Positions 1-7,368 of a stretch of 35,283 bases of DNA are shown here, one piece after another (the stretch's first letter is position 1; every line of letters begins with the position of its first letter). Position numbers and translations under genes: made by a program. The notes under the pieces were generated by a model that worked only from the letters and a program-made list of their open reading frames with translations, made no database searches and was not told the origin of the DNA. This DNA comes from Candidatus Treponema scatequi (lineage in GTDB: Bacteria; Spirochaetota; Spirochaetia; Treponematales; Treponemataceae), in the NCBI GenBank assembly GCA_018066075.1, contig JAGHSB010000124.1, positions 1 through 35,283 of the forward strand, given 5' to 3'.

Positions 1-1659
1 GTCTGATAAGAGTGGAACACTTCCATAATCGTTTCCTTTTTCTTCGATGTTGTATGTTCCAGAACTTGAATCGATTGAATGATACATATATTCAGCTTCT
101 GCGCTTGTAAATGAATTGTTTCTGATAATTAAATTTGTTCCGGTGGTTGAAGTGCTGTTGATACAGAATACATATTTTTCATACTGAACATTGATGCTTT
201 TATCAACTTCCATGTTGTCAGAAATAATGTTGTTTGTAAAATTGATTTTTGAGCCGTGGTTACCTTTGTCAGTGAGGTAAAGAATGGCATACCCTTTTCG
301 GCTCTGTTCACCGTTAACATCACAGCGCGCACCTCGTGCAAAAGTGGAATTAGTAAATGTAATGTTATTCATTGCAGGAGAAGCAACTGCACCCCCTTCG
401 TTGTGAATCAATACCTGGCTGATTGTCGCTGTATCATAAATACAGCCTTCAAATGAAATGTCTTTTCCACTTCCGATTACCATTGCATGAATAAAATTAA
501 ATTCAAAACGGCATTTGTTGATCTGTACATTCTGACAGTTTTCAAGATAAACACCTCCACCAACTTTATACATTTTTTCGCAGTCTTTTTCTAAGATAGG
601 ACTCCATTTTCCTGCATCTTTTGCTTTTGTTGACTGATAATCTGCATCATATTTGAAGAAATTAAAGTTAAGTTTGTTTGTATTAAAACGACAGCCTCTG
701 CATTCAAAACCATTTGTGTCTTTCGCCCACAATCCATAGCGACAGTCACTGCAATAACTGTTTCTGATTAAACCGATTGTACCGCCAATGCTTCGGATAC
801 CGTAAGTGAATCCTGTAAAACTTGAATTGATGATTGTATTTATTTTTCCACCTTGCTGAACATCAAGTCCGCACATTTCCAAAGGTTTTGATAATATCGC
901 TCCACTTGAATATTCTTTTTCCCAGGTAAACTGACCGATATAAAAATTTATATCTCTAAGCACTGTAATACCTGTCATGGAAAGTTCACCGCCGTTTTCA
1001 ATAACAAAACCGCTGATATAACCGTTTGTCGCAAAACCGTATTGAAAGTTATTTAATAAGGTTGCGTATATTCCTTCGTTATTATCGAGACCTTCAAATG
1101 AAATTTTTTTGTTGATAGTAAGTGGAGCAGAAATAACATATTGTTTGTCTACAATAATTTTTGCACCAGATTTACAGCAGTCGATAATTTGTTGAATTTT
1201 TGTAGAATCAGAGTATGGCAATTTGGTTGTTAAGTAAGCTATCGAATATAGCTGTCCTTCTTTTGATTTTAAAGAAAAATCAAACCATTCAAATTCCACT
1301 GTATCATTTGAAAGAGATCCAGAATATGAACAGTTTGTAAATTTTGCATAACCATCAATTTTTGTATTGTTAAAATTAATTGTTCCGTTTGAAATGCTTC
1401 CACCTAAAAAATATAAAGTCGAACCGCTTGCGATGTTTACTGTTTCATTTTGTAAATCAAAGCTGTCACGAATAATATAAGTTTTACCGCTGCTGATTAC
1501 TTGATTTGTAAATGTTTCTGCTGGATCCAGAATGATATCGCCGGCTTTAGGATTATATCCTGTGCTGGAGTTTTTTAAGACTATAGTTGCACTTGGATTA
1601 CTGCACGATGCAATAATCAAACCGATTGAAATGAAAATTAATAAAAACTTTTTTTTCAT
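1..1659 (-). CDS. Right-handed parallel beta-helix lipoprotein (3' end outside window)
   Basis: This open frame runs off the left edge, which is why the ORF track misses it; about 553 codons are visible. The start ATG is preceded by a clear ribosome site (AAGGTGAG). The N-terminus is a lipoprotein signal: a lysine-rich start, a hydrophobic stretch and the lipobox IIASC, so the mature protein should be lipid-anchored at a surface or periplasmic membrane. The rest is rich in short N/G/S/T repeats typical of parallel beta-helix proteins. An early GSTLYFLGGSISNGTI segment resembles the N-terminal module of beta-helix proteins common in gut Bacteroidetes. Such proteins are often glycan-binding or glycan-cleaving, but no catalytic motif is recognised here. 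Family assignment is good; function is unknown. The short plus- and minus-strand ORFs listed here are shadows. Confidence 0.8.
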   Translation of the reverse strand, partial: MKKKFLLIFISIGLIIASCSNPSATIVLKNSSTGYNPKAGDIILDPAETFTNQVISSGKTYIIRDSFDLQNETVNIASGSTLYFLGGSISNGTINFNNTKIDGYAKFTNCSYSGSLSNDTVEFEWFDFSLKSKEGQLYSIAYLTTKLPYSDSTKIQQIIDCCKSGAKIIVDKQYVISAPLTINKKISFEGLDNNEGIYATLLNNFQYGFATNGYISGFVIENGGELSMTGITVLRDINFYIGQFTWEKEYSSGAILSKPLEMCGLDVQQGGKINTIINSSFTGFTYGIRSIGGTIGLIRNSYCSDCRYGLWAKDTNGFECRGCRFNTNKLNFNFFKYDADYQSTKAKDAGKWSPILEKDCEKMYKVGGGVYLENCQNVQINKCRFEFNFIHAMVIGSGKDISFEGCIYDTATISQVLIHNEGGAVASPAMNNITFTNSTFARGARCDVNGEQSRKGYAILYLTDKGNHGSKINFTNNIISDNMEVDKSINVQYEKYVFCINSTSTTGTNLIIRNNSFTSAEAEYMYHSIDSSSGTYNIEEKGNDYGSVPLLSD

Positions 1660-1673
1660 AAACTCACCTTTTT

Positions 1674-1700
1674 ATGTTAGTATATATAAATGCTAGTCAA
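1674..1700 (-). promoter_or_regulatory. Possible promoter of the beta-helix lipoprotein
   Basis: On the minus strand a TTGACT -35-like hexamer is followed 15 nt later by TAACAT, just before the ribosome site. The spacing is short and the -10 is poor, so this is tentative. Confidence 0.3.
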
Positions 1701-1740
1701 TAATATTTTTTATGCATAGTATCAAAGAGTCTATCTTAGA

Positions 1741-1763
1741 AAACTCTTATGATTTTAGAGTTT
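1741..1763 (-). terminator. Weak hairpin downstream of the thioesterase gene
   Basis: AAACTCT and AGAGTTT form a 7-bp stem with a 9-nt loop, about 50 nt past the thioesterase stop. There is no clear U-run, so termination is only a possibility. Confidence 0.25.
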
Positions 1764-1809
1764 ATTGAGAAAATAGAATGATTGGATATTTTATTGTTAG
1801 ATGAAAAAA

Positions 1810-2523
1810 TTATTCTTCAAATAAAATCTGTGTATTCAATTTGTCGGTGCTGATTGTAACAAGATGCTGAGGGGCAAGGTTAGTGTAGCTTGCAGTGATT
1901 TCGCATTCTGTTGTGATCGGCGCTTTGTATGTTATTCGAAGTGAACGGAAATTCTTTTCTGCAATTTCTTGAGGCAGTGCTTCGAATGCGTAATCGATGT
2001 ATGTCAGATTGTGAACATGATCATTAAAATCAAAATCAGTTTTTCTTGTTTTAAATTTTATTTCTGATGTTATATTTTCTGCAAGTGGAATTTTATCAAG
2101 CTTCTTTTCTTCAAATAGAGATTTTTCTTCAGGCTGATATTTTTCAATGAGTGACGGTTCAATTTTACATGGACGACCTGTCTGTAAATCGAGAATTACC
2201 CAGCGTGTTGTTGCCTGGCCGATTAATTTATTATCTGCATAGATTTCAAAATCTCGTGCGACGTTAAAAATCTGATTAACAGTCTGGCTCCAGGTGATAA
2301 CTTTGATTTCTTGTCCGTAGCTTGCAAATTCCATCATCTTAACTTTCCAGTCAGTAAGCACCCAGACCTTCTGACTTTTTACAGCATCAAGAACTCCGTC
2401 ACCTGCGCGGTCAGAATGTGCGTTGCCTGCGTTTTCTAAAAGCTTGACGATAGTTGAAAGCTTGAGTGTTTTGTCTTTGTTGTAATCTTCGAGTAAAGGT
2501 TTGTAAGAAAATTCTACGAACAT
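1810..2523 (-). CDS. Acyl-ACP thioesterase
   Basis: A 237-residue protein of the bacterial FatA/FatB-like acyl-ACP thioesterase family. Members hydrolyse acyl-ACP to release free fatty acids in the cytoplasm. The family consists of two hotdog folds. The second shows the characteristic active-site segment DFNDHVHNLTYIDYA near residue 165, with the Asp/Asn/His residues of the D-x-N-x-H-V-x-N-x-x-Y pattern. The first hotdog contains GNAHSDRAG and the ITWSQTVNQ strand. Length is typical for bacterial members. The start has a strong AAGGAG site. It is transcribed alone, divergently from the YhhN gene. Chain-length preference cannot be read from the sequence. Confidence 0.87.
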   Translation of the reverse strand: MFVEFSYKPLLEDYNKDKTLKLSTIVKLLENAGNAHSDRAGDGVLDAVKSQKVWVLTDWKVKMMEFASYGQEIKVITWSQTVNQIFNVARDFEIYADNKLIGQATTRWVILDLQTGRPCKIEPSLIEKYQPEEKSLFEEKKLDKIPLAENITSEIKFKTRKTDFDFNDHVHNLTYIDYAFEALPQEIAEKNFRSLRITYKAPITTECEITASYTNLAPQHLVTISTDKLNTQILFEE

Positions 2524-2654
2524 TAAAAGGCTCCTTTTTACGAGAAACGCGTTTTATTATTGAAAGTATCTTGTTAAGATTGATTTAATATTTATTGTGA
2601 CATTATATTAAATAATGTCATTTTGAACAAGGGCAGAAATCGGGAATAGAGATA

Positions 2655-2682
2655 TTGAAGATTATTAAAACTGTGCTAAAAT
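2655..2682 (+). promoter_or_regulatory. Promoter of the YhhN gene, leaderless type
   Basis: TTGAAG, 16 nt, then TAAAAT, with an extended -10 TG at 2674-2675. The -10 ends only 6 nt before the ATG at 2689 and there is no Shine-Dalgarno, so transcription should begin at or next to the start codon. Confidence 0.6.
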
Positions 2683-2688
2683 TAGAAT

Positions 2689-3393
2689 ATGGTATTATCA
2701 ATAGTTTTAGGAATCTGCTGTTATATTTTTCTCATCACCAATCATTTTTTAAGATTGACTGGAAATGTTAATCTTGCGGTTGTTTTTAAGGGATTTGCAA
2801 GTCTATGTTTTCTTTCGCTTGCAATTTATTCTTTTGTGAAATGCAAAAAGAAGAGCGATGCATTTCGAAGACTTTCTGTTTTTGTACTAACTGGAATTTC
2901 TTTAGCATTTATAGCAGACATAGTTTTAGAAATTAATTTTGTTTTTGGATTTGTTCTTTTTGTTTTGGCGCAGTTCTTTTATTTTTTTGCATTCATTGGT
3001 TATGGAAAGTTAAAGCCGAGATTTTTTATTATTTCTGCCGCAATTATTATTACACTTATAATTTTTGATGTTGCTTCTCCATTTTTCAATTTTGAAAAAG
3101 AAGGAGAAAGTTTATTTTTGCCTTCAGTAGTGTATATGATTTTTTTAACGATTGTTGTTGTTCAGGGATTTGAAAGTTTTGGATATAAGGACATACGTGC
3201 AAAATTGATGCCGGTTGGAACTTTGCTTTTTGCATTGTCTGATCTGCTTTTGGAAACATATGTTTTTCCGTCTGGAATTATTCCCAAAAGTCTTGCAGAA
3301 GTAATTTTTATCTTCAGTAATTTTATGTATTATACAGGGCAGCTTTTTGTGGCTTTCTCTTTGAGCAAAGATTATCTGGTTGAAAAGAAATAG
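2689..3393 (+). CDS. YhhN/TMEM86-family membrane protein (lysoplasmalogenase-like)
   Basis: A 234-residue protein made almost entirely of hydrophobic helices, about eight. The helix order and conserved polar positions fit the YhhN family: an early lysine in a helix (VVFKGFASLCF), an aspartate in LAFIADIVLEI, and a late ALSDLLLE. Eukaryotic relatives (TMEM86) hydrolyse lysoplasmalogen vinyl ethers; bacterial members are mostly uncharacterised, so the substrate is inferred. It is monocistronic, ends at a strong shared terminator and lies divergent to the thioesterase. Both neighbours touch lipid metabolism, which may be coincidence. Confidence 0.7.
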   Translation: MVLSIVLGICCYIFLITNHFLRLTGNVNLAVVFKGFASLCFLSLAIYSFVKCKKKSDAFRRLSVFVLTGISLAFIADIVLEINFVFGFVLFVLAQFFYFFAFIGYGKLKPRFFIISAAIIITLIIFDVASPFFNFEKEGESLFLPSVVYMIFLTIVVVQGFESFGYKDIRAKLMPVGTLLFALSDLLLETYVFPSGIIPKSLAEVIFIFSNFMYYTGQLFVAFSLSKDYLVEKK

Positions 3394-3401
3394 TCAGGTG
3401 C

Positions 3402-3440
3402 AAAAAAAAAATCTGCTGCAGTTGCAGCAGATTTTTTTTT
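3402..3440. terminator. Bidirectional rho-independent terminator
   Basis: ATCTGCTGCA and TGCAGCAGAT form a perfect 10-bp stem, flanked by about nine A on the left and nine T on the right. It serves the converging YhhN gene and the purF-like gene. Confidence 0.92.
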
Positions 3441-4854
3441 ATTCTTCACCGTTCCAGCAGTAAGTACACATCTTGTCTGGAGCAATTCCTACGCTGTCGA
3501 GCATATCGTCTAAGCGATGAAAGCGGAGTGTCGTGAAGTGAAGCTGCTTTCTGATTTCTTCGCACATATTTGCGTATTCTTTTGAATCTGGATCACAGTA
3601 TTTTTTGATTGTTTCTTTACTTACGTTTTCGCCTTCAAACTGTTTGATTATGCGTCTTGTAATCAAATCCATTTCTGAATTTGAACGTGAGAAGTTTAAG
3701 TATTTGCATCCGAACATAATCGGAGGACATGCAGGTCGAACATGAACTTCTTTTGCACCACTGTCGTACAAGAAGTCTGTTGTTTCGCGAAGCTGAGTTC
3801 CGCGAACGATTGAGTCATCAATCAAAAGAATTTTTTTACCTTTAATTAACGGCTGAACAGGAATGAGTTTCATGTGGGCAATTAGATTTCTCATGTTCTG
3901 ATTTGTCGGCATGAATGAGCGTGACCATGTCGGTGTATATTTGATGAACGGACGAGAGAATGGAATTCCTGATTCGTTTGCATATCCGATTGCGTGTGCT
4001 GTTCCGCTGTCTGGAACTCCGGCAACGCTGTCAGGCTCGATTGAATCTTTATCGCGGCGTGCGAGAAATTTTCCGCAGTTGTATCTCATCTGTTCTACGT
4101 TTACGCCTTCGTATGATGATGTTGGATATCCGTAGTAGCACCAGAGGAATGTACTGATTTTCATTTCTTTGCGAGGTGCCTGAAGTGTTTCAACTTTATC
4201 AGGAGTTACATAAACGATTTCTGCAGGTCCGAGTTCGTGATAGTCTTTGTACCCGAGGTTTACATATGCAAAGCTTTCGAATGAGAGACAGTATCCGTTG
4301 TCTTTTTTACCAACCTGAAGAGGAGTTCTTCCCATCTTGTCGCGGGCTCCGTAAATTCCATCTTCTGTCAAAATGAGCATCGTGATGGAACCTTTGATTT
4401 TTTCCTGAACAAATTTGATTCCTTCTACGATTGATTTTTTATGATTGATCAATGCTACGATTAATTCTGTCTGATTGATTTCGCCGCCGGACATTTCAAG
4501 AAAGTGTGTGTATCCGCCGTCGAGGATTTCCTGTTCGAGTTCTTTTTTGTTTGTTACGATTCCGACTGTTGTAATTGCAAAACTTCCGAGATGCGAGTGA
4601 ACCAAAAGTGGCTGAGGTTCGTAATCAGAAATACATCCGATTCCGAGATGACCGTGCATTGTCTCGATGTCTTTTTCAAACTTTGTTCTGAACGGAGAGT
4701 TCTGGATGTTGTGAATTGAACGATGAAACTTTTTATCGTCTGTTAATACAGCAAGACCGCCGCGTCTTGTTCCAAGGTGAGAATGATAGTCTACACCAAA
4801 AAATAAATCTAAAGAACAGTCTTCTTTAGATGCTACGCCAAAAATGCCGCCCAT
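3439..4854 (-). CDS. purF: Amidophosphoribosyltransferase-family protein lacking the N-terminal catalytic Cys
   Basis: A 471-residue PurF-family protein. PurF makes phosphoribosylamine from PRPP and glutamine, the first step of purine synthesis. The C-terminal phosphoribosyltransferase domain is intact, with a PRPP loop LLIDDSIVRGTQLRE and the flanking GVPDSGTAHAIGYA and SRPFIKYTP segments. The N-terminal Ntn-type glutaminase fold is also present. However, it begins MGGIFGV where canonical PurF has a processed Cys1 (CGIFG), so the nucleophile for glutamine hydrolysis is absent. I recall the same Gly substitution in a PurF-like subfamily of gut Bacteroidetes and spirochaetes. A terminal CTYCWNG is conserved. 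The start has a GAGG site and no alternative start restores Cys. Its nitrogen donor or true reaction is uncertain. Confidence 0.85.
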   Translation of the reverse strand: MGGIFGVASKEDCSLDLFFGVDYHSHLGTRRGGLAVLTDDKKFHRSIHNIQNSPFRTKFEKDIETMHGHLGIGCISDYEPQPLLVHSHLGSFAITTVGIVTNKKELEQEILDGGYTHFLEMSGGEINQTELIVALINHKKSIVEGIKFVQEKIKGSITMLILTEDGIYGARDKMGRTPLQVGKKDNGYCLSFESFAYVNLGYKDYHELGPAEIVYVTPDKVETLQAPRKEMKISTFLWCYYGYPTSSYEGVNVEQMRYNCGKFLARRDKDSIEPDSVAGVPDSGTAHAIGYANESGIPFSRPFIKYTPTWSRSFMPTNQNMRNLIAHMKLIPVQPLIKGKKILLIDDSIVRGTQLRETTDFLYDSGAKEVHVRPACPPIMFGCKYLNFSRSNSEMDLITRRIIKQFEGENVSKETIKKYCDPDSKEYANMCEEIRKQLHFTTLRFHRLDDMLDSVGIAPDKMCTYCWNGEE

Positions 4855-4885
4855 TTTTCGTCCTCGAAAAAAGAAATATGGGGTT

Positions 4886-4891
4886 ATTATA
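4886..4891 (-). promoter_or_regulatory. -10 box of the purF-like gene
   Basis: A perfect minus-strand TATAAT lies 31 nt upstream of the ATG, giving a short leader that contains the GAGG ribosome site. No good -35 box was seen and no purine riboswitch-like structure is evident. Confidence 0.5.
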
Positions 4892-4953
4892 CAGAGTTTT
4901 ACGGTTTTGTTCCATACGGTGCGGTATTTTGCAGATGGGTTTTTAAGTGGAAT

Positions 4954-5373
4954 TTAGTGCTTGCAGCACTCAGAGCAGCCAGTTACCATCACATGTTTTT
5001 TGTTATTCTTGTAGTTGAAAAGACGGGCAATGAGATAGCCGTTTATCGGAACTTCCTTTTTGCAGCACGGACACTGGCGTTTGATTCCAGGTTCTGGCAT
5101 CGGGTAACAGTGCGGACAGCCGCTTATTGTACATCGCTGGTCAGGAACATTCATCGGGCGGTAAACTTTTGAAACGAGGTTTTCGCCTTTCGGGAGTGGT
5201 GTGCCGCACATCGGGCAAGTCACGAGTCCAGGTCCGTTTGAAGCGTTCTGGTTTGTGTTAGATTTTGTTTTTTTAGGTGGAACTTTAGAGCCCTGCTTTT
5301 TGAAAAGATTTGCGAAAAATGAAAGTGCGATTGCAATCACGATGACTGCGAGACCCAATATTAAATATTCCAT
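4954..5373 (-). CDS. Membrane-anchored zinc-ribbon protein
   Basis: The ORF track starts at 5409, but the internal ATG at 5373 (MEYLILGL) is preferred. It begins directly with the hydrophobic segment, and a perfect TATAAT sits exactly 6 nt upstream; neither candidate has a Shine-Dalgarno. The resulting ~139-residue protein has one N-terminal transmembrane helix, a basic linker (KVPPKKTKSN) and a cysteine-rich domain. Paired motifs CPMCG, CTISGCPHC, CPCC and CSECC suggest two zinc ribbons. The function is not recognised. The stop codon overlaps one copy of the repeated octamer GTGGAATT. Confidence 0.65.
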   Translation of the reverse strand: MEYLILGLAVIVIAIALSFFANLFKKQGSKVPPKKTKSNTNQNASNGPGLVTCPMCGTPLPKGENLVSKVYRPMNVPDQRCTISGCPHCYPMPEPGIKRQCPCCKKEVPINGYLIARLFNYKNNKKHVMVTGCSECCKH

Positions 5374-5379
5374 AAAACC

Positions 5380-5385
5380 ATTATA
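5380..5385 (-). promoter_or_regulatory. -10 box directly upstream of the zinc-ribbon gene
   Basis: Minus-strand TATAAT is followed by GGTTTT and then ATG, a 6-nt gap that implies a leaderless message. The -35 is weak (TGGAAT at 17-nt spacing). Confidence 0.45.
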
Positions 5386-5455
5386 GAAAAACTTTGGAGA
5401 AAATTCCATTGGAAAGTGCCTGTATGTTACATAATCTATAGTTCATGAATTTTGC

Positions 5456-5484
5456 TTTACTTTTCATGTAATGTGCATTATACT
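5456..5484 (+). promoter_or_regulatory. Promoter and likely operator of the toxin-antitoxin operon
   Basis: TTTACT, 17 nt, TATACT. A short palindrome, TAATG-TG-CATTA (5469-5480), overlaps the -10. This is the expected position for autoregulation by a ribbon-helix-helix antitoxin. Operator identity is inferred. Confidence 0.6.
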
Positions 5485-5501
5485 AGTAACAGAGGTCAAA
5501 T

Positions 5502-5780
5502 ATGGCAATGTTACAAGTTAGAGATATGGATGATAGATTATATGATAGATTGAAATTTTCTGCAAAGCAAGATAATCGCTCAATCAGTCAACAGGTAATT
5601 ACAATTTTACAAACTTATTTCACTTCTGTACCTGCTAAAAATAAAAATGCAACTGAAGAATTTTTAAAATTGGCAGGTTCGTGGGAAGATTCTCGATCTA
5701 CTAAAGAAATCATAAATGATATTTATGAATCAAGAGAAAATTCTTCAAGATTTGAGGTAGCAGATGGCTTATTTGATTGA
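5502..5780 (+). CDS. FitA-like ribbon-helix-helix antitoxin
   Basis: A 92-residue protein. Its first ~45 residues match the FitA/Arc-type DNA-binding antitoxin pattern: a short strand (MLQVRDMDD), then helices with RLKFSAKQDNRSISQQV. The remaining part is the expected toxin-neutralising tail. It overlaps the downstream PIN toxin gene by 17 bp, the usual translational coupling of type II toxin-antitoxin pairs, and would repress its own promoter at the palindrome noted upstream. The start is supported by GAGG about 8 nt before ATG. Base composition matches its neighbours. Confidence 0.82.
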   Translation: MAMLQVRDMDDRLYDRLKFSAKQDNRSISQQVITILQTYFTSVPAKNKNATEEFLKLAGSWEDSRSTKEIINDIYESRENSSRFEVADGLFD

Positions 5781-6162
5781 TACTGATACAATTGTTTTTG
5801 CTCTTCGTAATGAAAAATCGGTTTTAGAAAAATTTAATGAAAATAAGAATATTCCAATTTCAATTTCTATGATTACTTACGCGGAGCTTGTTTTTGGAGC
5901 AAAACGTTCTCAGAATGAACAGAAAAATATGATAAAAGTAAATCATATTCGAGAAATCTATCCTATCGAGGAATTGAATGAAGGCGTTATGGAAGTATTT
6001 GCTGATATAAAAGCAAAAATGCTTTCAAAAGGAATAAGAATTGAGGATATGGATTTGCTTATTGCTTCTACAGCAATTTATAATGATTTGACTTTAGTAA
6101 CAAATAATACAAAACATTTTGAAAATGTTCCTGATCTTAAAATTGAGAATTGGTTGAAATAG
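5764..6162 (+). CDS. vapC: VapC/FitB-type PIN-domain ribonuclease toxin
   Basis: A 132-residue PIN-domain protein. VapC-type toxins are Mg-dependent endoribonucleases that cut tRNA or rRNA and are held inactive by the partner antitoxin. Acidic active-site residues are visible: D6 in LIDTDTIVF, E41 in ITYAELVFG and D97 in MDLLIAS. The VTNNTKHF end motif is also present. Length is normal and the frame is intact. It is the second gene of a two-gene operon immediately upstream of the flaB control region. The RNA target cannot be predicted. Confidence 0.87.
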   Translation: MAYLIDTDTIVFALRNEKSVLEKFNENKNIPISISMITYAELVFGAKRSQNEQKNMIKVNHIREIYPIEELNEGVMEVFADIKAKMLSKGIRIEDMDLLIASTAIYNDLTLVTNNTKHFENVPDLKIENWLK

Positions 6163-6169
6163 TTTTGTA

Positions 6170-6202
6170 AAATTCCATCTAAATTCCCCTTAAATTCCCC
6201 CT
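6170..6202 (+). repeat. Three tandem 11-bp AAATTCC repeats upstream of flaB
   Basis: AAATTCCATCT, AAATTCCCCTT and AAATTCCCCCT follow each other without gaps. The 11-bp period is about one helical turn and is in phase with the A-tracts that follow. Confidence 0.85.
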
Positions 6203-6241
6203 AAAAAAAACTCAAAAAAATCCACAAAAACGTAAAAAAAA
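6203..6241. promoter_or_regulatory. Phased A-tracts (candidate curved DNA / UP element) before flaB
   Basis: Four A-tracts (6203-6210, 6214-6220, 6226-6230, 6234-6241) have centres about 10-11 bp apart, the spacing that produces intrinsic bending. They end directly at the sigma-28 -35 element, where alpha-subunit contacts or bending could raise flagellin transcription. The effect on expression is inferred. Confidence 0.65.
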
Positions 6242-6244
6242 CGC

Positions 6245-6271
6245 TAAACACTTTTTTTATATCTCCGATAG
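6245..6271 (+). promoter_or_regulatory. Sigma-28 (FliA) promoter of flaB
   Basis: TAAA, 15 nt, TCCGATAG is a near-perfect match to the sigma-28 consensus TAAA-N15-GCCGATAA. It lies about 130 nt upstream of the flagellin start, with the predicted transcription start near 6279. Confidence 0.9.
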
Positions 6272-6278
6272 TTAAAGT

Positions 6279-6399
6279 AACGGGTGGTTAAACCCCACAT
6301 GGATGTCGGTCCTTGCGAGGTTTGATAATTACTACCAAATCTTACAAGGGACAGGCTGAAAATGTTCAGTTTGTTTAACAGATTTATAGGAGATACACT
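6279..6399 (+). promoter_or_regulatory. Long structured 5' leader of flaB with CsrA-like sites
   Basis: The ~120-nt leader can fold into three hairpins: GTGG/CCAC (6284-6298), a long wobble-rich stem with a one-base bulge (6309-6352), and CTGAA-AATG-TTCAG (6356-6369). Between the first two lies ACATGGATGT (6297-6306), close to the CsrA consensus core ACARGGAUGU. A second partial site TACAAGG is at 6343-6349, and the Shine-Dalgarno itself (AGGAG, 6388-6392) contains GGA. CsrA/FliW control of flagellin translation is known in Bacillus, Campylobacter and Borrelia; here it is inferred. Confidence 0.6.
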
Positions 6400-7260
6400 A
6401 TGGTTATTAATCACAACATGAGCGCTATGTTTGCTCAGCGTTCACAGGGTCTCACAGACCTTAACAATCAGAAAAACATGGAAAAACTCTCATCTGGTAT
6501 GAGAATTAACCGTGCTGGTGATGATGCTTCTGGACTTGCTGTTTCAGAAAAAATGCGTGCTCAGATTCGCGGTTTGAATCAGGCTTCAACAAACGCAGAA
6601 AACGGCATCTCATTCATTCAGACAACAGAAGGTTATTTGCAGGAAACATCTGACATCGTTCAGCGTATTCGTGAATTGGCTGTTCAGTCATCGAACGGTA
6701 TCTACTCAGATGAAGACCGTATGCAGATCCAGGTTGAAGTTTCATCTTTGATCGATGAAGTTGACCGCATTGCTTCTGCTGCTCAGTTCAACGGTATGAA
6801 TATGCTCACAGGACGCTTCGCTCGCCCTACAGGTGAAAACACTGTTACAGGTTCTATGTGGTTCCACATTGGTGCTAACATGGACCAGAGAACACAGGTT
6901 TACATTGGAACAATGTCAGCTACAGCTCTCGGACTTAAGAACCTCGGAGACGAAACAAAAATGTCTCTCGCAGCTCCAGATGACGCTAACCGCGCAATCG
7001 GAACTTTGGACGAAGCTCTCAAAAAGATCAACAAACAGCGTGCAGACCTTGGTGCTTACCAGAACCGTCTCGAAAAGACAGTTGTTGGTTTGGACATCGG
7101 TGCTGAAAACCTCCAGGCTTCAGAATCACGCATCCGCGATACAGACATGGCATCAGAAATGGTAGACTTCACAAAGAACCAGGTTCTCAGCCAGGCTGGT
7201 ACAGCTATGATCGCTCAGGCAAACCAGACTTCACAGAACGTTCTTTCACTCCTCCGCTAG
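6400..7260 (+). CDS. flaB: Flagellin FlaB, core filament protein of periplasmic flagella
   Basis: A 286-residue flagellin with the conserved spirochaete FlaB N-terminus ([14 protein letters not shown]) and [20 protein letters not shown] segment, plus the conserved C-terminus ending NVLSLLR. Only a short variable middle is present, as is normal for FlaB. In spirochaetes FlaB proteins form the core of the periplasmic filament and are exported by the flagellar type III system. AGGAG lies 7 nt before ATG. The gene is preceded by a sigma-28 promoter with a long leader, followed by a strong terminator, and so forms a single-gene unit. Spirochaetes usually carry several flaB paralogues; which one this is cannot be told here. 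Confidence 0.97.
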   Translation: MVINHNMSAMFAQRSQGLTDLNNQKNMEKLSSGMRINRAGDDASGLAVSEKMRAQIRGLNQASTNAENGISFIQTTEGYLQETSDIVQRIRELAVQSSNGIYSDEDRMQIQVEVSSLIDEVDRIASAAQFNGMNMLTGRFARPTGENTVTGSMWFHIGANMDQRTQVYIGTMSATALGLKNLGDETKMSLAAPDDANRAIGTLDEALKKINKQRADLGAYQNRLEKTVVGLDIGAENLQASESRIRDTDMASEMVDFTKNQVLSQAGTAMIAQANQTSQNVLSLLR

Positions 7261-7285
7261 TTAATGCTGCTTAAGTAAAGAATAG

Positions 7286-7319
7286 AAATCGCTCTTCGTA
7301 AGAAGGGCGATTTTTTTTT
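7286..7319 (+). terminator. Rho-independent terminator of flaB
   Basis: AAATCGCTCTTC and GAAGGGCGATTT pair around a GTAA tetraloop, followed by a run of nine T. Confidence 0.93.
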
Positions 7320-7353
7320 GTCCTGTGGAATTTAGTGCTATATGTGATTTTTG

Positions 7354-7362
7354 TGATATAAT
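7354..7362 (+). promoter_or_regulatory. Extended -10 promoter, leaderless type
   Basis: TGATATAAT (extended -10) is followed by CGTGTT and the ATG at 7369. No Shine-Dalgarno is present. The upstream position expected for -35 (AGTGCT) is poor, consistent with an extended -10 promoter. A copy of GTGGAATT lies 22 bp upstream. Confidence 0.6.
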
Positions 7363-7368
7363 CGTGTT

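Noticed and set aside
129-456. Small ORFs 129-341 (minus) and 256-456 (plus)
   Set aside because: They are shadows of the partial beta-helix lipoprotein frame, which is open from 1659 to the left edge and has a ribosome site and signal peptide.
5374-5409. Upstream start (MEFSPKFFYNGF) for the zinc-ribbon gene
   Set aside because: It has no ribosome site and the sequence contains the TATAAT box that best explains the internal ATG.
6170-6241. CRISPR-like or phase-variable repeat tract upstream of flaB
   Set aside because: There are no spacers, and the runs are interrupted and helically phased rather than a single slippage-prone homopolymer at a promoter spacer.
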